The translations under genes and the position numbers were made by a program. DNA of 39,608 nucleotides from Pokkaliibacter plantistimulans (GTDB lineage: Bacteria > Pseudomonadota > Gammaproteobacteria > Pseudomonadales > Balneatricaceae): NCBI RefSeq assembly GCF_003194385.1, contig NZ_LAPT01000091.1, positions 1 through 39,608 of the forward strand. The letters run 5' to 3'. A model generated the notes under the pieces. That model searched no databases. It saw only the letters and a list, made by a program, of their open reading frames with translations, and was not told the DNA's origin. Positions within the stretch are counted from its first letter, which is position 1. Every line of letters starts with the position of its first letter. This document shows, in pieces, positions 1 to 6,403 of the stretch.

Positions 1-7
1 TGCAGTA

Positions 8-641
8 CTCGTAACGGCCTGAACGGCCAGAACGGCCAGAACGGCCAGAACGGCCAGAGGGTCTGCGGGTCTTCTCAGCATTACTGTCATGGGGACGTAA
101 AACATGATGTCGTAACGGCCTGAACGGCCTGAACGGCCTGAACGGCCTGAACGGCCTGAACGGCCTGAACGGCCTGAACGGCCTGAACGGCCTGAACGGC
201 CAAAGGGTCTGCGGGCCACGACGTCGGCACGCAATCAACCCACTCTCGATGAAGTCGTAACGGCCTGAACGGCCAAAGGGTCTGCGGGCCTACTCACTTT
301 TCCTCAATGACCCCGCACTCCCAGAGTGTCGTAACGGCCTGAACGGCCAAAGGGTCTGCGGGAGAAAGACTATGCCTTTGCCCAAGACAAGATTTTTTGA
401 GTCGTAACGGCCTGAACGGCCAAAGGGTCTGCGGGTGTTGTGTCATCTTGAAAAGGCAGTAATTGTGATTCGTCGTAACGGCCTGAACGGCCAGAGGGTC
501 TGCGGGTGACAGTCTGGAAGTTCCAACCATTCACCAGCTGGAATTTGTCGTAACGGCCTGAACGGCCAGAGGGTCTGCGGGAGACGACATTTGTGACGGA
601 GGCCGAACGTTCATTGAACGTCGTAGCGGCCTGAACGGCCA
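8..641 (-). CRISPR. CRISPR array 1, type III-B, downstream of cas6
   Basis: Eight repeats are visible (plus-strand spans 8-69, 109-215, 254-288, 328-362, 401-435, 472-506, 547-581 and 620-641), separated by seven unique spacers of 36-40 nt. The normal repeat is 35 nt. Read on the minus strand it is CCCGCAGACCCTCT, then the palindromic hairpin GGCCGTTCAGGCC, then the 8-nt tail GTTACGAC, the classic Cas6-generated 5' handle length. That geometry, and the boxA just to the right, set the strand. The leader-proximal repeat (620-641) keeps the hairpin and tail but has lost its first 14 nt. The two leftmost (oldest) repeats are inflated by exact multiples of 9 nt: 62 nt, with three extra units, and 107 nt, with eight extra units. 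The array may continue beyond the left edge of the window. Confidence 0.95.
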
Positions 642-709
642 TCCTCCGATACCATCCCCTATCCAGATTGTTAAAGAGCAATGCCGTGGCTCTGAAGCCA
701 GCGGCAGGG
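642..709 (-). promoter_or_regulatory. Array 1 leader: hairpin plus rrn-like boxA
   Basis: This 68-bp gap separates the cas6 stop from array 1. On the minus strand it contains a hairpin (TGCCG-C-TGGCT / AGCCA-CGGCA, about 681-704) followed directly by TGCTCTTTAACAAT (680-667), which matches the boxA antitermination element of gammaproteobacterial rrn leaders. BoxA recruits NusB/S10 and protects untranslated transcripts from Rho, and boxA elements are known in other CRISPR leaders. The array probably receives read-through from the cmr-nucC-cas6 operon, because there is little room for a separate promoter. Confidence 0.7.
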
Positions 710-1615
710 TTATTCCCTTAGCAATGTCAGCTCCGGCTGCAGCCGGTATTGCCCCAGCCCGAAGCCCCGGCCCTGACCGATACCCAGATACTGGCCCAGA
801 ATCAGCAGTGCCCAGGCCCAGCGCGGCAGGGCGTTGGGCAAGTATAGGTGAAGGCTGCCCAGTGCTCCGCCCATATCCTTATTGGGCATCTCGCTATAGC
901 GCACGCTCTGCCAGCGCAGGCTGTGCACCTGAATACTGGCCTGTGGCCAGTGCGGACGGCTGTAGCGTTGCCCGCTGTGTTGCTGCACCAGTGTAATAAA
1001 GCTGTCCGCCAGCCGGTTTGCCAGCAATGGCCAGTCCAGCTGGTCGGGGTGATGGCAATAGCGGTTGCGGCCTTTGTGCTGTTTATCAGTGCTTTCCTCA
1101 GCACGCTTCAGCCTGACCGGGCTGATAAAGCGCAGCTCGCCTTGCTGCAGCTGGCTGGCGCTGTCGATCAGTGCTTCCAGCTCCGTAAGCCCGATGCCGC
1201 TCAGGTCACTCAGCTGCCGCACCGGCTGGCCGCTCACGCTGTCGGTAAGGCTTAAACAGCGCAGGTTGTCATGCAGGATGTGCGACGCACTGATATGGCT
1301 GGCGCTGGCAGGCAACAGGCGCAGGCGTTTGAGCAGCAGAGCCAGCAGGGGTTCGGCAGCGGCAGTGGCGGTGAGGGTAAAACGGTAGGTATCGCCTGCG
1401 GCGTAGTGGGTGCGTCCCGTCTCCGGCGCGGTCAGGGTCAGGCCATCGCTGAAGTGGTCAGGGCTGCCCGCCAGATTGCGCAGCCAGCCGTGCAGCATCA
1501 CATGGTGGAAGTAACCCGTTTCGATTGCGCTGGTCAGTTGCAGGCTGACCTGCACCGAGCGCAGGGGGAACAGCACCGCCAGCGTATCAAGGCCGTTAAA
1601 GGGAAGGTTGCTCAT
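710..1615 (-). CDS. cas6: CRISPR pre-crRNA endoribonuclease Cas6
   Basis: This 301-aa protein is the RAMP endoribonuclease expected to cut the repeat hairpin and leave the 8-nt 5' handle on crRNAs. The C-terminal glycine-rich loop LGIGQGRGFGLGQY (about residues 277-290) is the hallmark of the Cas6 C-terminal domain. A preceding beta-strand region near residues 161-170 (LRFISPVRLK) also fits, and a paired His (37-38) lies in the N-terminal ferredoxin-like half; I cannot tell which His is catalytic. The ATG overlaps the nucC stop by 4 nt (ATGA), so it is the last gene of the cmr operon. Array 1 begins 70 bp downstream. It is not one of the Cmr1/3/4/6 subunits, which are all present separately. 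Confidence 0.9.
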   Translation of the reverse strand: MSNLPFNGLDTLAVLFPLRSVQVSLQLTSAIETGYFHHVMLHGWLRNLAGSPDHFSDGLTLTAPETGRTHYAAGDTYRFTLTATAAAEPLLALLLKRLRLLPASASHISASHILHDNLRCLSLTDSVSGQPVRQLSDLSGIGLTELEALIDSASQLQQGELRFISPVRLKRAEESTDKQHKGRNRYCHHPDQLDWPLLANRLADSFITLVQQHSGQRYSRPHWPQASIQVHSLRWQSVRYSEMPNKDMGGALGSLHLYLPNALPRWAWALLILGQYLGIGQGRGFGLGQYRLQPELTLLRE

Positions 1616-2388
1616 GGGGTGCTGAGGTCCGGCAGCTGACGCATAACGTCGGCGTATTTTTTCCAGTCGGCGGCGGGGGTTGTGCCAAGGCTTTGTAACT
1701 TATCGAGCAGCCGAAACAGAAAAAAGCCAAGTGCGTTCTGTTGATTCGTGGTTTCCATTCCACGTTCGAAGAAGTCGAAATGGCCGCCCTCCAGTGCCAG
1801 CCCAAAATCGAGGTGGTGAGCCTCATCCAGTGATTGCAGATGACTTAACAGCACCTGACTGTTAATGCCTCCTTCCCACTCAATACGTCTTGCAGCTACC
1901 AGCCCGGCAAAAATAGGGAAGGGTTCTTTGGGGGCGAATTTGCCGCCTGCATGGGGAATCTCGGCAGTGGTTCGATGTAACTTCCTAACGGACGCAGCTT
2001 TCCCACCTGCATATTCAATAGTGCTTTTATCAATCTGGGGCTTTACCTCAATCACTCCATAAACCGCTTCGGCAGGGACGAAATGATGCCCATGCTGACC
2101 TAGCAAAATGGGTGTGTATTGGTTGTCGTAAATAACAATATCTATCTGATCACTAACGCTGCCCTGGGAGTCGATCACGATAGCGCTATCGACGGAGTAG
2201 CGGCGTGGCAGGTGGCGGCGCAGAAACTCGATAAAGTGCTGTTCGTTCACTTCGCCCATTTTGCCGCTATGGGTAATGGACGTATTTGCCAATGAAATCT
2301 TGGCCGTTAGTGAGCTTTGCTCAGCGCTAAAGCAAGCGCGCAAGTAGGCTGGTCCGTCAAGTTCTGAGGCTGCGCTGGCGGTATTCAT
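1612..2388 (-). CDS. nucC: NucC-like cyclic-oligoadenylate-activated DNA endonuclease (type III accessory effector)
   Basis: This 258-aa protein can be aligned by eye along most of its length with E. coli NucC, the homotrimeric restriction-like nuclease that cyclic tri-adenylate assembles into an active hexamer degrading double-stranded DNA. The PD-(D/E)XK core is intact: SDQIDIVIYD carries Asp83 and AVYGVIEVK carries Glu114 and Lys116. These correspond to E. coli D73, E104 and K106 with a constant offset of 10. Other shared blocks are KAASVRKLHRTTAEIPHAGG and the C-terminal FFLFRLLDKLQ. It lies 2 nt after cmr6 and overlaps cas6 by 4 nt, so it is a true operon member and not a CBASS gene. Cas10 in the same operon keeps its cyclase motif and could supply the activator. 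The family call is firm; the exact activator is inferred. Confidence 0.92.
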   Translation of the reverse strand: MNTASAASELDGPAYLRACFSAEQSSLTAKISLANTSITHSGKMGEVNEQHFIEFLRRHLPRRYSVDSAIVIDSQGSVSDQIDIVIYDNQYTPILLGQHGHHFVPAEAVYGVIEVKPQIDKSTIEYAGGKAASVRKLHRTTAEIPHAGGKFAPKEPFPIFAGLVAARRIEWEGGINSQVLLSHLQSLDEAHHLDFGLALEGGHFDFFERGMETTNQQNALGFFLFRLLDKLQSLGTTPAADWKKYADVMRQLPDLSTP

Positions 2389-2390
2389 GG

Positions 2391-3596
2391 TTAACCTGCC
2401 TGGTCGGGTTCTGGTGTGAGGGAAGTTAGCGTCTTGTTGTTACCTTGTTGGACATAGCTGGCAGTGACCTTGATGGGCTTTTTCTTCTTTTTGTATGTGG
2501 CGAGAATGTCATCGGGTAACGAATCCCAAATTGTTTTGGCATTGTGAAAAGTGGCAATCAGTTTTGTATTCTTGTCCTGAATACAGATTGCCGATCCCTC
2601 CAGTCTGGCGTAGACGCCTTGCTCGTCGATCTTTTCCTTGCCATAGCCTTCCTGCTCTAGCCGTGCCTCCCGCTGACGTGACTCCTCTTCCTCTTTCAAC
2701 TTGCGCTCTTGTTGCACTTCTTCTGGTGTTTGCAGTTTTTGCATCTGCCCATAACCCACGGCGGTTTTCGCCCCCATGCCGACAAACTCAAACAGTGTGG
2801 TAAACGCTGCCTTTAGCATCGTTTGCCAGTGGCTTTTCAGCGCCTGATCTAAGCGGGCAAGGTCAGCCTGAATAAAGAAATCGAAGGCCGATTCAGGCGG
2901 TATCGCCAGAAAGGGAATTGGCACCGGTTGGCCGCTGGTATGCGGCGTGCTGTCGCCCTGCAAATAGTCGCCGTTATGGGGCGTCATAATCTCTACAGCA
3001 AGCTGGCTATTGGCGACCTGCGGGAAGCAGTCCCAAAAGCGCAGCGCACCTTGCTGGCCTTTGATGGGGTTGCCTGCTTCGTCCATGTCGGCCGAGCCGA
3101 ACAAGACATTGATAGCAGCATCTGACCAGTTATCGCGCTGATTGAATGCCAGATACTTGGCTGCCCGCAGTAACATGCCCTTAATGCCAGACCCGGCCAG
3201 GTAGGGCACGCCGTAGGGGGGAAGAAAGGCGAAGCCGTTTTCCACCGGGTGCTCATTGCCCATGCCGGTTATAAAGGGGGAGGTGTTTTTGGCGTGAAGA
3301 TGGAAGACCTGTTCAGGCATCTGGCCCTTTAGCGTGCTCTGACGTTTAAGTAGGTTTTTAGATAGCTCCGCCGCTGTATTGCCTAATTGAGTGACGTCTT
3401 TTAATGCCTCGCTTTTTTGTTCTTTGTTTAACGCCCAGTCGTCCTTGGTGGTGCCACTGCGCTGCCAGCCTTTGAAGTACAGACCAAAGCGATGGCCGGG
3501 GGGAATATCCTGACCGGCCAGCAATGGGGTCAGATAATCCGGTACGGCATAGCAACGGGTTATTGGTTCTTTTTCTTGTTCTTTTTCTTTAGCCAT
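2391..3596 (-). CDS. cmr6: Type III-B RAMP subunit Cmr6 with C-terminal extension
   Basis: Cmr6 caps the Cmr4/Cmr5 filament at the 3' end of the crRNA. The family signature is clear: YLAGSGIKGMLLRAAKYLA (about residues 132-150), a GALRFWDCFP segment, and a glycine-rich loop GMGAKTAVGYGQMQ (about 273-286). I chose the ATG at 3596 (MAKEKEQ), which overlaps the cmr5 stop region, over an upstream start at 3683 that would run 90 nt into cmr5; this gives 401 aa. The residues after about 290 exceed the usual length: a charged, probably coiled-coil stretch rich in Glu/Lys/Arg, then about 60 residues that look like a small beta domain (YARLEGSAICIQDK onward). I do not recognise that tail. Confidence 0.92.
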   Translation of the reverse strand: MAKEKEQEKEPITRCYAVPDYLTPLLAGQDIPPGHRFGLYFKGWQRSGTTKDDWALNKEQKSEALKDVTQLGNTAAELSKNLLKRQSTLKGQMPEQVFHLHAKNTSPFITGMGNEHPVENGFAFLPPYGVPYLAGSGIKGMLLRAAKYLAFNQRDNWSDAAINVLFGSADMDEAGNPIKGQQGALRFWDCFPQVANSQLAVEIMTPHNGDYLQGDSTPHTSGQPVPIPFLAIPPESAFDFFIQADLARLDQALKSHWQTMLKAAFTTLFEFVGMGAKTAVGYGQMQKLQTPEEVQQERKLKEEEESRQREARLEQEGYGKEKIDEQGVYARLEGSAICIQDKNTKLIATFHNAKTIWDSLPDDILATYKKKKKPIKVTASYVQQGNNKTLTSLTPEPDQAG

Positions 3597-4227
3597 TGCT
3601 CTGCTCCGCCGGTTGTTGCTCGCCATTGGTGTCGCTTGCTGAGGCCGTTTTATCACCGAGTAAGGCTTGCTGCGCTGAAGCAAACTGGCGTAACCAGCGC
3701 AGGGTGGCCATGGCCTGTTCAGTGGCCATGCGGTATTCGAGTGAGTTCTTTTTCACCAGATCACTCATCGCAATTTGATAGGTTGCAGGGCTGAGTGCAT
3801 CGGATTCACTCAGCAGTTTCAGGCATTTCAATACGTCGCTCAGCAGCCACGAATGATGGCGGGTACGTGCATTTTTCTCTTTGGCTTTCTTCAGCTCTTC
3901 CGCTGATTGATTCTTGAGTTGAGTCTCTTTGTATTTACTCTGCAAAAACGCCAGTGTTTGCATCAGGCCGTTGCTCATAATCAACGCGGGTACGCCTTTG
4001 CAGAGATTGGCATAGCTGCTGAAGTCGCCGTCTTTAGCCTCTGATTCCGCGTAGTGCTTGCAGACCTGCTGCCAGGCAAAGGCGGAGCGGGTCTGATCAG
4101 TGTCAAGCTTTGCGTGGTTGTCAGCCTGATGAGGCTGGAACTCGTTTTCAGTGCGTTCGTTCATCTTTTTTGTATTGGCCGAAGTTGAACTGATGGCTGA
4201 TTTTTGCTGTTTCTTGTACCTGCTCAT
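3589..4227 (-). CDS. cmr5: Type III-B small subunit Cmr5
   Basis: Cmr5 is the small helical subunit that packs along the Cmr4 backbone. The core runs from about residue 46 (RSAFAWQQVCKHYAE) through YANLCKGVPALIMSNGLMQ to a helical C-terminus with TEQAMATLRWLRQFASAQQ, which matches the family. At 212 aa it is longer than typical Cmr5 proteins of roughly 120-170 aa. The first 40 residues are a polar, low-complexity extension, and the last 20 a Gln/Ser/Asn-rich tail. The start overlaps the cmr4 stop by 4 nt (ATGA), and its 3' end overlaps the cmr6 start. Confidence 0.9.
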   Translation of the reverse strand: MSRYKKQQKSAISSTSANTKKMNERTENEFQPHQADNHAKLDTDQTRSAFAWQQVCKHYAESEAKDGDFSSYANLCKGVPALIMSNGLMQTLAFLQSKYKETQLKNQSAEELKKAKEKNARTRHHSWLLSDVLKCLKLLSESDALSPATYQIAMSDLVKKNSLEYRMATEQAMATLRWLRQFASAQQALLGDKTASASDTNGEQQPAEQSNG

Positions 4228-5210
4228 GAGTGCTCCTTCGCTGCATGCTCAGTGAATAATGCACTCACCTGCACCAGCCCGCGCCCGGTGGTGGCATCGC
4301 CACCGAGCTGGATCACCTTGCTATTCAGTAACCCCTGATGCTGATGGCCATCTCCCTCCAGCACAAAACGCATAACATCTTCCGCCTTATAGGCTTGGGC
4401 CTGCGCACGCTGGTCGTTGTTAGTTCTCTCTTTACTGGCAAAAAGTGCGGTGGCCAGCAGGGTTTCCGGCGGCAGGTTTTCGGTATAAAACAGGCCGCCA
4501 TCGTCGGCGGTGCCGGTCTCGTCATTGATGCGCACATGGGGCTCGACCACGGTGGCGTTACGCACAAAGTAGCTGAGGTCTTCATCGCTCAGCACCACCA
4601 GCTCGTTGGTCAGCTTGTCGTGGAAGTAGTCGCCTTTGTCCTTACCAAAAACCGCTTGTGCCAGCCACTTGGCCAGCTTGGCTACGTTGCCGTTGTCGTC
4701 GTCGGTTTCCGCGTGATAGGTAAAGGTTTCCAGTGCCAGCGTAGTGTTGAGCAGGGGTTTCTTACTGGCACACAGAGCCTTGTCCTTTAGCAGGCTGTTA
4801 TCGGGAATCACCCAGTCAGCTGACTGGCCGGTGATCGTCAGTAGCCGCTTAAGCCGTGCCAGTGCCAGCGGGCAGGTGGCGTAGACAAAGCCGCCCTTGA
4901 TGCTGCGCACGGGGAAGGCCACCAGCTGGGCATCGCCAAAGCTGATAGCTCCGGCAAAGCCTTCGCCGTTTTGCGAATCCGGGCCAAAGATGCGTTCGAC
5001 CATGGTTTTGCAGTTCTTTGGTTTGTCGTCAGCCGCTTCGGCCCAGAAGTGGTGGCGTATGGCGCCTTTAATGCCTGACCCGGCAATGATGGGGAAGTCA
5101 GTATGGCGCTCTCGCTGAATGGGGTTATCAATAACGCCCAGTGCGGTGCCAGCACCGGCATGCACTGGGCTGATGGCGTAAAAAAACAGGGCAGCAGAGG
5201 CTTGAAACAT
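4224..5210 (-). CDS. cmr4: Type III-B backbone RAMP and target-RNA nuclease Cmr4
   Basis: Cmr4 forms the repeated backbone of the Cmr complex and cuts bound target RNA at 6-nt intervals. The N-terminus is diagnostic: SPVHAGAGTALGVIDNPIQR followed by ERHTDFPIIAGSGIKGAIR. Asp28 in GVIDNPI corresponds to the catalytic Asp26 of Pyrococcus furiosus Cmr4, so slicing should be active. The C-terminus has the RAMP glycine-rich loop (LGGDATTGRGLVQV). It is 328 aa, within the family range. The start shares one base with the cmr3 stop and the stop overlaps cmr5 by 4 nt, implying translational coupling. Confidence 0.95.
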   Translation of the reverse strand: MFQASAALFFYAISPVHAGAGTALGVIDNPIQRERHTDFPIIAGSGIKGAIRHHFWAEAADDKPKNCKTMVERIFGPDSQNGEGFAGAISFGDAQLVAFPVRSIKGGFVYATCPLALARLKRLLTITGQSADWVIPDNSLLKDKALCASKKPLLNTTLALETFTYHAETDDDNGNVAKLAKWLAQAVFGKDKGDYFHDKLTNELVVLSDEDLSYFVRNATVVEPHVRINDETGTADDGGLFYTENLPPETLLATALFASKERTNNDQRAQAQAYKAEDVMRFVLEGDGHQHQGLLNSKVIQLGGDATTGRGLVQVSALFTEHAAKEHS

Positions 5211-6403
5211 TATTTACTCCCGGAAGTAGTTCGAGCCCAGGGGGCCAGCAGAATACGGTTAAAACCTTCAGCACGGCGTTGCCCGTCGAGCTGGGTAATA
5301 AACAGCTCTGACAGGTCATCATGCAGGGTATCGAGGACGGCACGGGGCACGTCATCATCCAGCGCAAACCAGTAGACGCTGCCAGCAGGCACAAAGCGGC
5401 TGGCGGCCTTGGGTTTCTTCTCCGCCAGATTCCAGCCGCTGATCACCTGTGGGCGGTCAACGGCCGCGCAGACCAGCGTGGCCTGCAGTTCACCGGCAAC
5501 AAGGCGGTACGTGTGATCGGATGGCTGGGTGACGCCATTGGGTAGCCAGCCCTCTGTAAACAGGCAGGGGCTGAGGGTCAGTACGCGAAAGCCTTTGCTG
5601 TTGTAGATGGCGTCCAGATCCGTCGCGGGCAGGGTGAAGGCGGCAGTCTCCAGACTGGCGGCGCGGCCATCCCCACCCAGCCGCAGCAAACCATTACCGG
5701 GCAGTACGCCCTCGGCACCGCTGACACGGGCGATAAAGCCGACATCCTCGGCCAGCGCCACCGTTTCACTGGTATACAGCTGGCTTTCCGCTGCGGTGCG
5801 GCTGTGGCCATCGAGGGCAATGCCGAGGCGGGTATCGCGCTTCCATAACGCACTGCTGCTGATCAGCTCGCCCGCTGCTATTTTTTGCCCGTTGGCCCAG
5901 GCATGCAGACCAGCGAGGGTCAGCCAGTAGCCGCTTTCCGGCTTTTGCCGCAGGGCTTGTTGCAGTCGTGGCAGCATAGGCAGCGGGGCGCTGGTGTGAA
6001 TCGCGCTGTGCGGCGGGGTGGGGTGCTGATAGCAGGCGGTCACGGTTTGGCTGGTTTTGTCCCGATAGACAAACACATCCGCCGGAGCGGGGAAGTACAC
6101 CTCATAACGGCCAGCCTCGCCGCGTTTGGCCAGGGTAAACAGGTCAAGAGTAAAGTTGCCGGGCTTTTCCGGGGTGCCAATGGCTTCTTTTATCTGATTG
6201 TTGGTGGTGTAGGGGCGACTCTCAGCGTATTGCTCACTGTCAAAGCTGCCGTCATCTTCCAGAATCCGTGCGCGCAGGGCGCCCGACATCATTGAGGGCC
6301 AAGGTGGCATCTGGGCTTCGCTGTAATCGCCTGCACCATCAAACAGGCGATTGCCGCGCAGATACAGCACATCCACCGGCTGAATAAAACGGTCTTCGCT
6401 CAT
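5210..6403 (-). CDS. cmr3: Type III-B RAMP subunit Cmr3
   Basis: Cmr3 sits with Cmr2 at the foot of the complex and grips the crRNA 5' handle. The N-terminus FIQPVDVLYLRGNRLFDGAG and the following PPWPSMMSGALRARIL block are the usual Cmr3 opening, and a glycine-rich GVLPGNGLLRLGGDGR segment near residues 233-250 is also typical. At 397 aa it is normal in length. It overlaps cmr2 by 4 nt and abuts cmr4, consistent with a single polycistronic message. Confidence 0.93.
   Translation of the reverse strand: MSEDRFIQPVDVLYLRGNRLFDGAGDYSEAQMPPWPSMMSGALRARILEDDGSFDSEQYAESRPYTTNNQIKEAIGTPEKPGNFTLDLFTLAKRGEAGRYEVYFPAPADVFVYRDKTSQTVTACYQHPTPPHSAIHTSAPLPMLPRLQQALRQKPESGYWLTLAGLHAWANGQKIAAGELISSSALWKRDTRLGIALDGHSRTAAESQLYTSETVALAEDVGFIARVSGAEGVLPGNGLLRLGGDGRAASLETAAFTLPATDLDAIYNSKGFRVLTLSPCLFTEGWLPNGVTQPSDHTYRLVAGELQATLVCAAVDRPQVISGWNLAEKKPKAASRFVPAGSVYWFALDDDVPRAVLDTLHDDLSELFITQLDGQRRAEGFNRILLAPWARTTSGSK

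Noticed and set aside
294-681. Open frames across CRISPR array 1 with repeated ADPLAVQAVTT or RRPSGRSGRYD peptides
   Set aside because: They are translations of the CRISPR repeat in different frames; the same peptides appear in arrays 2 and 3.
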